Assembly: GCA_025093555.1 (NCBI GenBank)
Contig: JAIWNF010000135.1
Coordinates: 1 to 36,930, forward strand
DNA from: Circinella umbellata
Taxonomy: Eukaryota; Mucoromycota; Mucoromycetes; Mucorales; Lichtheimiaceae
Reading direction: 5' to 3'
Length of the DNA: 36,930 bases
The translations under genes and the position numbers were made by a program. Each line of letters starts with the position of its first letter. The first letter of the stretch is position 1. Positions 20,936 to 33,090 of the stretch are shown here, in pieces. The notes under the pieces were generated by a model, which worked only from the letters and a program-made list of their open reading frames with translations, made no database searches and was not told the origin of the DNA.

Positions 20936-21690
20936 GGCTTAGATCACGAAATAAGTCTTTATAATTGCACATGTTCAGCTCCCAGTTGCAATTATCCAAC
21001 TTTTCCTCCAACAACTTAATGATCGTTTGATGTTCGATTGTATATTCTTTGGCACATGCTTCCATCATGGCTTCATTAGCAGTTGTGTGCCAAGTGTTGT
21101 GTATCTATAGTGTTGTTGGTACCACGTGTAATTGTAGTATTGCAGGGCCCATGAAGATTGGCCATCATGGTACGAATTTGTTCAGGAGTAAATGTCTTGT
21201 TACAGCGAGTACATCGGTATGTAGGTAAAGAAGATTTGCTTCTTGTTGTTGTATTTTGACGGATTTGCCCTTTTTCTTTGCAGTTTGTATTAATACAATG
21301 CAATACACGGCGAACGGAGTTGAATTCCTTGGTAAATTCTTCCAATTGAGCTGGAGTGAGCAAAGTTGCATTATTGGTTGCTGTTCTGGTGGGTGGCATT
21401 GTTGAAGCAGCTAAGGTACTACCAAAAGTTGTTGTTTTAGACGTTTCGAAAATGTTGCAGTTCTTTTTTGTTACTGGGGTGGATGATGGTCATACTGGAA
21501 TTTTTGAAATTTGAGAATGTCGACGTTTATTGAGAATCACTGGAACTGGATCTCCCAATGTCGAAATGATGCTAGAACTTTGATGGATGTCGGTCAATTG
21601 ATGAGCTGTTCTCGATGTGGATGGTACGTTAGAATGTACTAGAGGTTGTTTGTTGGTGTATTGGTTGAGACAATGTAATAGAAGTTATTT
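20936..21690 (-). pseudogene. Zinc-ribbon and coiled-coil protein, LINE ORF1-related
   Basis: From an ATG at 21399 the frame encodes a start-proximal LTPAQLE...FN helix, then a four-Cys zinc ribbon (C35-x4-C40 and C63-x2-C66) with GQIRQNTTTRS between the pairs. This lines up with ORF1 of the LINE at 35380 (C29, C32, C55, C58; same TRS and PT-aromatic-RC context). A one-base frame change near 21080 leads into a helical segment (KEYTIEHQTIIKLLEEKLDN) that ends at about 20936, matching the position of the LINE coiled coil. A Ser/Thr-rich open frame with one TGA extends upstream to about 21690. No ORF2 follows. It lies just after the old Helitron gene on the same strand, so it may be a captured gene, a truncated LINE or a domesticated ORF1. 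Confidence 0.55.
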
Positions 21691-21709
21691 TTTAGGGGTG
21701 AAAGTTTTG

Positions 21710-24480
21710 CTATACTAAAAAGTGTACAATTCCTATTAAATGTAGACCTGCTGCTGTTCTGGCTCTTGAACAAGTGACATATATTAAAAACTGGGTAAGG
21801 TCTTCTATTAAAACAATAACCACGACATCATATGTCTGGCCTTGAGATTTATGTATTGTTATAGCTTGGGCCAGCATCAAAGGAAACTGTATCCTAACTA
21901 CTCCTGATAATGAATTAGGTCGGCGTTTGATTAGTTTGATTTTGTAGCTAATTGGCGTCCAATTAGTAATTCCCTCTCTCTCCAGAAGAGAACGATGATT
22001 TTCTCGTTTCTTTCTTCCAGTTCGTTCATTCATAAATTCTATCCATACACGAAGAGGTCTTGTATCGTCAGGACAATCTCTATGAGTGCCAATGTCTATC
22101 CTTCGTAAATACCCCATGGCGCCATTTACCAGACCATCACTAGTGTCAATATTAGTAGTAACCATATACCTCGCATCGATTTGAAGGAACAGATCAGTAT
22201 GGAGACCCATGGTGTCTGTATATGGAAGACATTGTACTTGTCTCAAATCTGCATCTGCTTGTTGGGTGGTAACATTGCTGCTAGGTCTGTCAATCGCTGT
22301 GCAAGTGGCAGATTGTGTTGTCATGGATAACAAAATCTCTGTGTTCTTAGCATCTACATCTGCATTTTTATGAAATAAGAATATTGAATTATTCAAATTG
22401 TTTGGTACTGAATTGAATGTCCTCGTTCTCATTAACTCTATATCCTCTGGTGTCATAAACCTATTGGACATATTGTTGAAGGCAGTTGCTAAGGCTCCAT
22501 CCTCTCGTTGTCACATGATGGTAGTAAGGCAGTAGATACGGAAAAGATCCCATAACGACTGGCCAAATAAGGTGATATATGGGTTATCAGTTTCTGTGGA
22601 GAAGACTGGTTGTGCCCTCACTGGTGGCAGTTGGTTGAAATTGTCTACAACAATTACAGAACGTCCTCCAAAGGGCTATGGGCTTCCAAATACTTGTTGC
22701 AATCATTGATTAACAAGTCGAAAGATTTTTTGTCCTACCATTGATATTTCATCAATTATAATGACACGGAGCTCAGCAAGTGATGCACAGATAGTATTGG
22801 CTATATCTGCAGAAAGTCCAGTATCTGGTTCAGAATATTGATCGACAGGTAAATGAAATAAAAAATGAATGGTTTGACCAAGAATGTTATATGCTGCCGT
22901 TCCTGTTGGAGCACACAATAATACTGATGGTTTTTCTCTATCTCTGTTCTAGACATTTTCATTAAATGATCTTGTCAACATCTGATATAGTGCTGATATT
23001 GCAAGACTTTTCCCAGTTCTTGCACCATCGGTTAAGAAGTAGTGAAACGGTTCATCTGTGGTGTCAACTGTGTGTTTTACATGAAACACGAAATCTCGTT
23101 GTTTGGTATTTAATGATGCGATTAACGCCTCGTATTCATTGTTATCAAGACGTTCTGGGTGTACAATCATTTCTTGATAAGGTACACGTTTGTATGCACC
23201 AGCTTCACCCATCACATCAACATATTGTTCATCTTGCATTTCATCCAGTTCATATTCATCAAGTGGATTTACTAACAATTTTTGTGGGCCTTCCTCAGGA
23301 TCGTCATACTCTCTCTCAACATTTTCCAAGGCTTCCATCAATGTAGCATAGTCAAATGTAGTGAATTCCCGACAGTTAGCTAACATTGCTTGTTGATTTC
23401 GACAAAATATTGTTTCACAGTCGACTAATAATACATCGATTTCTTCATCTCACCATGGTAAATAAAGCATCACAAGCTCTCGGTAGTAATCTAAAGGGGC
23501 TTGTGCTAGACGATAACCACGGAAACAGATTACCTTGAGTGATTTACGTCGTTTTATAAATCCATCACCATTTTGTAATTCAATAATTCCATCAGGAAGA
23601 TGATCACCATTATTATTATTGTCATTGGTGTTTTCTTGGGTAACGGTATCGGCGTCACCATTATCATCAAGATCGTTATCATCATCACTATTGCTATTGC
23701 TGTCATCGACGCTTTCTTGGTTATTACTAGCATTGTCCTCACCATCATCATCATTATTATCATTATTGTAATTTTCATTGTCACTACTTTCATCACCACG
23801 TCTACAAGCAATTGGGCGGTTTTTTTAATAGTTGTACCATGCTACAAATGAGGCTAATGTTATATTGTCCATGGTAGATGGACGTTCTGAATAATGATCT
23901 AATATGTTTCTTTGAAAGCAATCATTTGAGTTATCATTCATCCATTGTAGTTCGGATCTGGGTTTCAGTATTTGCTGTCTTTCTTGTGGTGGTGATGTTG
24001 GAATAAATGTACATGCAGATGTTGCCATCGACATTGGTAACCAGAGGAGATTGTATGTGGCTTCTTGCGCCGATACTTTACTTGTGTTATATTGAGCATT
24101 TGTTAGAGCATGTAGCATCTGATTAATGGAAGTGTTATTTTGTGAGTGCTCCTGAAATATACGATCGATTGTTTCGCTTAATCTCCTGTCAGCTTTATCG
24201 ATGTAATCAACGATGTAAGTACAACAGGTATATGGGTCAAGAATAAATTGAATATCCATATTAGCACGATGTAACTGGAGTATCTTTGCGTTGAATGGAT
24301 TTATGTAGATGTCGGTAATGTCTCTTTTCAAGAAAACTTTTGGGTTGGTTAACAATGATCGAATTGCGAGTAAGTACTGGTCAATATCGATATTGTTTAT
24401 AACTAAAAGCTCGGGAAATGCCATATTTGGAACAGCGTTATTTTGTATATCTTCCAAGTAGGAACGAATACGTGAATAAC
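21710..24480 (-). pseudogene. Old Helitron gene: Rep C-terminus and PIF1 helicase part
   Basis: The third block of the DUF6570/Helitron_like_N/PIF1 gene. It opens with RIRSYLEDIQ. Next comes LQLHRANMDIQFILDPYT and YIVDYIDKADRR, the two-tyrosine motif of the HUH Rep domain. After an Asp/Asn-rich linker the PIF1 helicase follows: FLTDGARTGKSLAIS (Walker A), CAPTGTAAYNI (Ia), VIIIDEISMVG (II), NQLPPV (III), and AITIHKSQGQTYDVV with YVTCSRARTAAGL (V/VI). The frame is continuous, with in-frame stops at 23825, 23450, 22949, 22703, 22676 and 22511. Walker A has Asp and Arg where the family has Gly (GGAGTGKS), so ATP binding is probably lost. The stop at 21710 matches the usual C-terminus. Confidence 0.88.
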
Positions 24481-24705
24481 ACTATATTAATCTACTATTA
24501 AAAGACGAATGGTCGTTATAATTAACGCTTTTGGTAATTCATAAAACCCCGACCATCTCCTTCCTTTTTTTTTCGCCACTGTACCTCGAAAATAATTTGC
24601 TCTTTACTGATTGTTATCAAGTCTCTTTAACTGTCAAAATAATTTTAAATCTCTTCAACTCTCGCAGTACTTTTAATTTTCTTTAAACAGTCATACTATT
24701 TAATA

Positions 24706-27700
24706 ATGAGCGCTCAGAACGTATGTAAATCTTAATGATTATATTTCATTTCTCCTTAGTGGAACCAATATACTAATAAAATATTGTTTCCTGTTATTCT
24801 CGATAATTTTTTTTCTAAAAACTATGTCAAATAGCAAAATCAACATGAAGATAATCGCATCGGTATTTGTGGTTCAAATTCTCATTTGCGTAGAACTCAT
24901 CCTGATTGTCCTTTGAATGAACGTAATGTACGACGTAGACTCTATAATAATGTATGTTTAAAATGTTTAGTAACAGTTTGTGTTAGTATGGATGTGTTGG
25001 TGGGGATATGGTATTTTAAGTTCTTATTTTACTGTATTTACTCTATGTCTGTATATAGGAAACAGTCTTTGTCGAAGGACCCGAGCAACCTTTGGAATCT
25101 ACAAGCCAGAGACGTTCTTGCCCTCGCTGTGGATCAAACACTCATCAGCGGGATTCCCATCGTGATTGTCCTTACAACTCACACAATCAAAGTGAAAATC
25201 AAATCACAGAGAATCAGGAACCACCTGTTCAAAATGAAACCACTGAAACTATTGGTACGTATGCTTCTAAAGTAAACATCTTATGCTTTCTCCAAGTCAT
25301 ATCAATTAACTAGCTATTATTAGAGGCTGAAATTATATGAACATGTACTAGCTGCGGGTCTCCCAGTCATTCTCGACGAACTTCTCGACTGTGCCCTTTT
25401 AACAATGCAAATATTGAATCTGATCATGGAGCAGAATATCAACTTGCATGTACTCTTCCATTTGATCCAGCAAATGTCATTGGTCCAAACATCTGCTATA
25501 CACCAGGAGAGAATTTTCACCAACATAAGCTCTCCCATATGGATGCTATTTGTACATTTTGTAATGCTCAAATGTGGATGGAAGAACGGATCACAACTTC
25601 TTCAAGAACTCGTCCCCTTTTTAGCATTTGCTGCACACACGGAAAAATTGTTCTTCCTATACCTCGCTGTCCACCACAACAAATCATCAATCTTTTAACA
25701 GCTGAAGATGAGGCAAGCAACGACTTTTTTACCAACATTTGTGCTTACAACAACATGTTTGCATTTGCATCTATCCGAGCAAATTTTGATCATGATTTGG
25801 CAAATAGATCAGGTGGAGTGTCAACGTTTCGCATCAATGGTACTATGTACCATGACATTGGATCATTGAGATTAGAAAATCAGGCACCTGTATCACAAGC
25901 AGCTGACGAGCAACCAGCCGAGCAGGAGGATCCAGCAGTACAACAACAACAATCTCAATAGCAAAGACCTAAATTTGCACAAATATATTTTGCTGACAAG
26001 GCAGAGCAACTGGCGAGGCGAGAAACATTATTTTCTGGTCTTCGTAATGAAACAATCTCTATTTTGCAGACTGTCATGCAGGAATCTAATCCATATGCAC
26101 GAGGTTTAATGAATGCTCATGAAACTTATGGTAACAGACCATTTGGAACGCTTCAAGTAGTCATCCGTTCTGCGGCTAATTTGGGTAGGCGTTATGATCA
26201 ACAAAGTTATCCTGAGGTTGCTGCAATGATTGTTGAAAACACAGTGGATGGTGAATCATTGCCTCATGAAATCGTAATCCGTGATCGTCAGTCAGGTTTA
26301 CGTACTATAAGTTCTCTTCATCCATCATATATACCTCTTCACTATGTTCTTATGTTTCCTTTTGGTGATGATGGATGGTCTCCTGGAATGCAATGTCAAA
26401 GTGCTGATAATCAAACTAATAGTATTACGCTGCTCAAGTACTGTTCCTATATGCTTATGATTTGTAATGGTAGTCATACAACCTATCATCATCACTTTCG
26501 TCGTCTTTTCCAACAATTCGTTGTTGACAACTATGCACGTATTGAGTTTTCACGTCTTCAGTATATCACTAACAATCAGAATGATCTACGTGCTGATCTT
26601 TACAATGGCATTGGTGATAATGTGGATCCACGTCAAATTGGTCGCTCTATTATTCTACCATCATCTTTCACTGGAGGTCCACGATACATGAAACAAATGC
26701 TTCAGGATAGGTTGGCGATTATTCGTCAAAGAGGAAACCCAACCTTATTCATCACTTTTACATGCAATCCACAGTGGCCGGAAATACAATCTGAGCTTCT
26801 TCCTGGCCAACAAGCATTTGATCGGCCTGATATATGTTCTCGAGTTTTTCATATGAAACTCACTGAGATGATGGCTCACATCAAAGAATCTAATTGCTTT
26901 GGTCGTGTTGTTGGATATGTTGCAACTGTTGAATTTCAAAAACGTGGCTTACCCCATGTTCACATATTGCTCATTTTACATCATGAAGATCGACCTCACA
27001 ATCCTGCTGATTATGACCGATTTGTATGTGCCGAATTACCAAACTCTGCTACACACCCTCAGTTATATCGCACAGTTACAAGCTCTATGATACATGGCCC
27101 ATGTGGTAATCTCAACCCGAATGCTATTTGTATGAAAGATGGTCAATGTTCTCAAGGTTATCCAAAACCATTTGTGGCAGAAACGCGTGTAAGTCGAGAT
27201 GGCTATCCAATTTACCGTAGACGTGAAAATATTCACAATCGTCATCATTTTCAACGCTCCAACTTCATTGCTGATAACTCCCACGTCATTCCTTATAACC
27301 CATATCTGTGTCAAAAGTACAATGCACATATTAATGTTGAAATATGTACCTCTTCACGTGCAATCAAATATCTCTACAAATATCTTACTAAAGGATCTGA
27401 TAGAGCCCAAATTGAAATGGTGCAAAGTAGAGAATCTGAAGCAGTAAGATCAACTAATGCTACTCTCAATACAACTCATGTTTCAAATAATACAGATCCT
27501 GAGCTAATTGATGAAATAACCCAATTTCAAAACGCACGTTACATTGGTCCCTGTGAAGCAATTTGGCGAACGTTTGAATATCAGGTCCATGTCCATTATC
27601 TATACGTATCTCGACTAGCACTGCATCTTCCTGACGAACAGAGAGTTGTTTTTCGTAGCACTGACTCGGCTAATGGTCTGCAAGCTGCACGCAACAATGC

Positions 27701-29881
27701 AGAAACAACATCTCTTACTGCTTTTTTTAATCTTTGTTCTCGAGATGAGCGTGCTCGACAATACCTTTACACTGAAATTCCTTGCCATTATACTTACGAT
27801 AAGCGTCTACGACAATGGAATCCTTGTATCAGTCCTGTTTTCCAGAATGTTGTTTCGCGTATTTACTTTGCTTCACCATCAAATATGAGGTTGTTTTCAC
27901 TCCGGCTTTTACTTCTCAATGTTCGTGGTCCTATTAGTTTTGAGGCATCGAGAACATTTAATAATGTCATCTATCAAACTTTTGAAGCTGCTGCTCTTGC
28001 CCACGGGCTGTTGGAATCTGATGATGAATGGGATCGCTGCCTGACTGAAGCATCTATTCATGCACCTTCAGCTGCATCTCTTCGTGAGCTTTTTGTTTAC
28101 ATTCTCACTAATTGTTCTCCATCTGAACCTCACCGACTTTGGGATAATCATCGTGAAAGGATGAGTGATGACTATTTTTTTGAAATGCATTATCAGCTCC
28201 CGAACAATGAAACTGAATTAGTACCTGATCAATGGAACCAAATATATCAGCGTACTCTTGGTGACATTGATACTAGGTTACAAAATACGGGCCACCATTT
28301 GTCCGAGTTTCCTTCTTTGCCACAAGATATCATAACAGCAATGGACGCACTTCCTCGACTGACTGCTTTAGAAGCAATAGAGCGCAGTGAGTATGTTACT
28401 GATGAACAAACTCAAATATATGAAAGTCTTTTTCCAACTCTCAATGATGGTCAAAGAGGTGCATTCGATACAATTATGCAAGCAGTCAATGAACCAGACG
28501 ACCAGGCCCAATCCCACATCTTTTTTGTCAATGGTCTTGGAGGTACTGGAAAATCATTGCTTTTCAAAACATTGCTGAGTCGTGTTCGCTCCCAAGATCA
28601 TATTGCACTACCTGTTGCTTCTTCCGGCATTGCTGCTATATTACTTCCTGGGGGCCGTACAGCTCATAGCCGCTTTAAAATACCAATTGATGCTGATGAA
28701 ACTGCTACTTGCAATCTTCCTCTTGGTGGTCCTCATGCATACCTGATAAGACAGGCATCTTTAATTATTTGGGACGAAGCTGTTATGTGTGGTAAATGGA
28801 ACTTTCAAGCTGTTGACAGAGCCTTACGTGATATAATGGGTGCTACTGATTCTGCTCTTGCTAATGTACCATTTGGTGGAAAAGTTGTTGTTTTTGGTGG
28901 CGATTTCCGACAACTACTCCCTGTTATTAAAAAAGGGACTCGATCCGAAATTGTTGCAAATTGTATCAGTGCTACCACTTTCTGGCGCCATGTTCAAATA
29001 CTAAACTTAACAGTCAATATGCGTGTGCGTAATGCAGGACTAGCTGCTACTGCTTTTGCTAACACACTTCTTGCTATTGGAGATGGACGACCACCATACA
29101 AAACAAGCTGCGAAATTCCGCGAGAATGGCTTATTGACATTACTGACACAAATACCCTCATCGATGCCATCTATCCAACTATTCGTGACCCTAACCCTCG
29201 GCCAGAACATTTCTCCAATCGTGCTATCTTGGCTTCCACAAATGCTGATGTAGATGAAATTAATAAGTGTGCATTCGAACTTTTTCCTGGTGATACCAGA
29301 CAATACCTGTCTACTGATCGCATCATTGATGCAGATGATCCAGATGTTGCAGCAGCAAGTTATCCAACAGAATATCCTCAATCTTTGACTTCAGGTGGTA
29401 TCCCATCACATGCACTGAACCTCAAAGTTGGAATGCCATTGATTCTTTTAAGAAATCTTAACCCAGATGCAGGTCTGTGTAATGGAACCAAGGTTTTTGT
29501 AACAGCACTTTTAGATCACAGCATTGTTGTAAAAAGGATTGACATTGGTCATAATGGTGAGGAGCATTACATTCCTAGGATCAATATGTGTACGTGTGTA
29601 CCACAGAAGGAGAACACCCATTCATCCTTTGTCATCGTCAATTCCCTGTCCGACCTGCATTTGCTATGACAATTCACAAGTCACAAGGCCAATCGCTAAC
29701 TCACATTGGTATCCGCTTACAAGAACCTGTATTTGTTCACGGTCAATTATATGTAGCTCTTTCTCGAGCAACTGACCCTGCCAACATTCGAATTGCTATT
29801 GACCTAACCAAATTATCTTCTACCGATGTCCCTACTACAGTAAACATTGTTTACCATGAAGTCTTACTTCCATCACCATAA
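24706..29881 (+). pseudogene. Helitron Rep-helicase gene, nearly intact, with introns
   Basis: A rolling-circle replication initiator fused to a PIF1-type helicase. Exons are 24706-24720 (MSAQN), 24835-24951, 25059-25254 and 25324-29881; introns have GTATGT, GTATGT and GTACGT donors. The N-terminus has three zinc-knuckle-like repeats (CGSNSHLRRTHPDCP, CPRCGSNTHQRDSHRDCP, CTSCGSPSHSRRTSRLCP), then a CTFCNAQMW...CCTHGK domain. The Rep domain has TLFITFTCNPQWPEI, the HUH motif GLPHVHILL (near 26954) and the tyrosine motif YLYKYLTKG (near 27370). The helicase has GLGGTGKS at 28533, IIWDEAVM, FGGDFRQLLPV, AMTIHKSQGQS and LYVALSRA. Lesions are TGA at 25338-25340, TAG at 25959-25961 (Gln-rich context) and one frameshift near 29585 just before motif V. 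All catalytic motifs are intact, so the copy is recently disabled or has assembly errors. Confidence 0.9.
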
Positions 29882-30084
29882 GTATCACCTTATCACACCT
29901 ATCTACCAAATTAATTTTCTTTTACAAACATATCAATATAATCAATATTTTTCTTTTCATATATCCTTCTCTTTTTGCAGCTATATCTTCTTAACATAGA
30001 TCTCTTTTTTTTCTCTATATAATAAATATATACATATCACAAATTATTTTACAACTTTTTGTCACAAAAATTCTATTTCAGCAT
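29882..30084. other. 3' flank of the Helitron gene
   Basis: Pyrimidine-rich and AT-rich sequence after the helicase stop, with an AATAAA-type site near 30021 that could serve for polyadenylation. No further gene. Confidence 0.45.
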
Positions 30085-30180
30085 TTGTTGTGCTTCACTG
30101 CGAAGCGAAACCGTATACCATTAAATGACCCGAAGCGAAGCAAAGGGGCTCATTTAGCCGAGCGAAGCGAGGCAGGAAGA
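30085..30180. repeat. GC-rich palindromic cluster, possible Helitron 3' end structure
   Basis: TAAATGACCC and GGGGCTCATTTA (about 30121-30155) form an imperfect hairpin. Its loop and flanks repeat AGCGAAGC-type motifs (TGCGAAGCGAAACC, CCGAAGCGAAGCAAAG, GAGCGAAGCGAGGC). A hairpin close to the 3' terminus is a Helitron hallmark, and this one lies about 200 bp after the Rep-helicase stop and within 90 bp of the insertion boundary. Confidence 0.5.
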
Positions 30181-30243
30181 GGTTGATATAATATAAAGAT
30201 AAGTGGTATGTAAATGTTAGTACATGAACTTTATTAATGAATA

Positions 30244-31643
30244 ATTACTCATGTCGTAAGTTATTTGGTATGTACCCTTTTGTGTTGTCTAATTTCTTCA
30301 GCTGAAAATTCTTCAGGCCCAGGCGGTCGTAGAATTCGTGTTCTATCCATAGGAAAGAAAGGATACCAAAACGACACTTGAAGTTTGGTCTGTTTTTTCG
30401 TTTGCAGGTTCGAGTATGGGAGTGGAGTTGTCTTGGTAAAACTAGTTGCATTTCTGAGTCATCACCATGGTCAGATGTGTTGCAAGTTATAAGTGTATCA
30501 ATGAAACGACCAATAGCATCATCGTCGTCAACATCAAAACGAGGGGCATTTCATAGCCACAATAACATATGCGCATGAGGTGATCCATGTTGCTGAAATT
30601 CAATTCTGTGGTATCTGTAAACTAGCAAATATTTGCCAAATGGACCGTCGACAGCTTTCTAAGTTTTCAAAAGTTCCCTGAAGCATTTATCAAAATAACG
30701 CGCACATGTGACAGGATCTGATTGAATCAATCGTGGCTTTTTGTTATAGTGCATCTGTGCGATTTTGTCATTTGTCAACTCCTCCCCATCAACAACAGTA
30801 GTAAGAATTTTCAAAAGTTCTGGCCATTGCATTTCGGCAGCGGAAAGAGTTACGAACAAAGTGGGAATTCCAAATTGCCACAACATCGATAGGATTTTCT
30901 TTTTTTCTTGACTCCAATATTCACCTGAAGACCGAATCCCTGTGAACACCTTGTATGCGGAATCTTTGGAAATTAATGTATTGATTGTATTGTCATTGAG
31001 AGCGTCACCAACAATGAAATCCTGCATATTAAAAACACCATCAGATCGTCTTTTGCACAAGCATATTTGTACGTTACTCAATAACTGGGTCAACTGTCTT
31101 TTTCAGTCCATAAATAATAGATAATTGGCTCATTTTACTGCACAGTGATCGCTTCATCTGGCAAGAGACTTGGTAATCTCAACATATGAAAGCAAACGGC
31201 CATTTCCATCACTTGGGCACAAATAGGTGCCTGCATATATTTGCAGAAATGCAAGGAATTCACTATCAGTATCCAGTAAAAGAGGCAATGAGGTTTGCCT
31301 TTCGTCAGGCGCAATTCTAATACCAGCATCTCCTGTCAGTAGCATCTCCTGAACACCAGCATTCATGGGCTCTTCATCCAGTTCTTCTTCAGAAGCATTA
31401 TCGCTATTGTTGTCGTCTGAGGTAATCGCCTCAATATGTTTCTCTTCCTGTTGGTCTTGCTGTTCTTCGTTCGTGGTTGAGGGCACATCTTTCTCCTCGT
31501 GATGTTCCTGTTCTGCTAGGTTCCCACTAGGGTTATCCAACTATGTGTTATCAATAGATACACCAAGCTCTCGATACATTGGTGATTTCATTAGTTCTCA
31601 CAAAGCCTGCAGCACTAACTGGGGTCTGACATTACCATCAGCA
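30244..31643 (-). pseudogene. Old Helitron gene: middle block with HUH Rep motifs
   Basis: Second block of the interrupted DUF6570/Helitron_like_N/PIF1 gene. It begins right after the Tc1 insertion with ADGNVRPQLVLQAL. An acidic linker and EMLLTGDAGIRIAPDE follow. The Helitron_like_N domain has DFIVGDALND, WSQEKKKILSMLWQFG, PTLFVTLSAAEMQWPELL, the catalytic HUH motif QQHGSPHAHMLLWL (about 30580), and HTRTCKRKNRPNFKCRFG. It breaks off after NNLRHE at 30244, where the younger Helitron is inserted. All of it is one frame, with stops at 31598, 31541, 31154, 31130, 31103, 30659 and 30551, and no frameshift needed. Confidence 0.87.
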
Positions 31644-31645
31644 TA

Positions 31646-31854
31646 CACTTGGTCAAAAAAGTGTCCCAATAACTATAACTTTATAACATTTTGCTCTGTT
31701 ACTCATCAGAATATTGACCAATCAATGTGACATTTTCAGTGGACACTAGTATATATATTAGTATTACATACTAGGAGTATAATTGTGATTGGATAAGAAT
31801 TTAAAGCTCCGTCAAGAAATTTGAAAATATAAGCATTAGGACACTTTTTTTGGC
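31646..31854. repeat. Left Tc1 terminal inverted repeat, itself bounded by inverted motifs
   Basis: The outer end GGTCAAAAAAGTGTCCCAAT is repeated in reverse orientation at the inner end (31834-31854, whose complement reads GGCCAAAAAAAGTGTCC). Each long repeat thus carries two transposase-site-like motifs facing each other, an arrangement reminiscent of, but differently oriented from, IR/DR Tc1 elements. Confidence 0.75.
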
Positions 31855-31896
31855 CATTTAAAATTTATTCATTTTTATTAAGAAAAATTTATAAAA

Positions 31897-32920
31897 TCAA
31901 TATCTAGTCCATAACCCTCTTGCATCAATAGCTTGCTTTACACGTCGTGGCATAGATTCAATATACTTTTGACATTCTATAGCATCAATCTTATACCAGC
32001 ATTCACCAACTCTTTTGAAGAGTTCATCCTTATTTTTAGCTGGTTGGGAATAGTTCTTTTTCAACATTTTTTTTTAACTTAGCCTACATATTTTCAATTG
32101 GGTTTAAGTCTGGAGATTGTGGTAGCCAGTCCATTACTTCAAATTGTTGCTGATTTAACCAATCCATTACTAGTTTTGCCTTATGCTTAGGATCATTATC
32201 TTGCATAAAAATAGATCTGTTATTATTTAAATTATAATAATTTAAAGAATTCAAAAGATCAGACTTTAGGATATCCAGATAATCTTCTTTTACCATATTA
32301 TGGTCATCAATATCACAGATATAGCCAACTCCATCCCATGTAATACAGCTCCAAATTATTAAGTGACCACCATCTGCTTTACTAGTTTCACGGACATCTT
32401 GTTTAGTAAGCTTATTTTGAGGATTGCGCCATCCATAAAGATCACTATCAGACCCAAAACGATTTATTCTTGTTTCATCTGACCATACAACACGCTTCTA
32501 ATCCTCAGATATCCAGTTTTTGTGCTCTTGTGCCCATTTTAAATGTTTCTTACAATTTTTTTCACTTATAATTGGTTTTTTTGGTTTCTTAAATGCCTTG
32601 AGTCCACCTTTATACAGCATATTACGAACAGTTTGAGGAACCACGTCAATGTTATAATAAGCCTTAAGATATTTAGAGCCTTGTGAAGCATTCCTTAATT
32701 CATATTTTTTAAATTGCCTTACTAAAAGCTTGCTTGTAGAGGGATTAGCTTTTACTGGCCTTCCATTTTTTGAATTTTTAGGTTTATTTAGTGTTTTCTT
32801 GTAAATTCTTCCAACTGTACTATGTCCAATAGATGTCTTTTTAGCTGCCTGACGAATCGACATGCCCTTGGAAAGGTAGTGAATAATTTCTTGATGCTTT
32901 TCTAAAGATATTTTTTTCAT
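31897..32920 (-). pseudogene. Tc1 transposase (DD34E), disabled
   Basis: A Tc1-type transposase of about 340 codons. The N-terminal paired helix-turn-helix region reads LSKGMSIRQAAKKTSIGHS, then GRPVKANPSTSK and the second HTH. The catalytic core has VVWSDETRINRFGSD (Asp 1), SIFMQDNDPKHKAK (Asp 2) and LPQSPDLNPIEN (Glu), with 34 residues between the last two. Two TAG stops (32498-32500 and 32084-32086) both sit where Tc1 proteins have tryptophan (before KRVVWSDE and after NPIENM), implying TGG-to-TAG changes. An extra A in a poly-A tract near 32070 shifts the frame before the C-terminal DELFKRVGECWYKID, which ends at 31897. Confidence 0.9.
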
Positions 32921-33090
32921 CTAATAGCTTTATGAGATTTTTTTATCTCTAATAATAAAAATAGCTTTATTCTTATTAGGACTTACTTCAAAAAATGCAG
33001 AAAGAGGAAGAGAGGAGAAAATATTAAAAAAAAATGATACTTGTTGTTAAAAAACTTTTTCAGTAGCTTAAATTTCTAACTCCTAAAAGT

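Larger units (their letters stand above)
24481..30243 (+). mobile_element. Helitron inserted into the older Helitron gene
   Basis: The limits come from where the older minus-strand gene stops and resumes (GTGAATA near 24478, CTCATGTCG at 30248). The insert carries one Rep-helicase gene (24706-29881). Canonical TC and CTRR termini could not be placed with confidence: TCTACTATT occurs at 24491 after an A, and a hairpin cluster lies at 30085-30180, but no CTRR follows it. The gene shares little sequence with the older Helitron, so this is another lineage. Confidence 0.7.

Noticed and set aside
23554..23851. Overlapping Ile/Val/Met-rich open frames on both strands
   Set aside because: They are other frames of the Asp/Asn-rich linker of the old Helitron gene.
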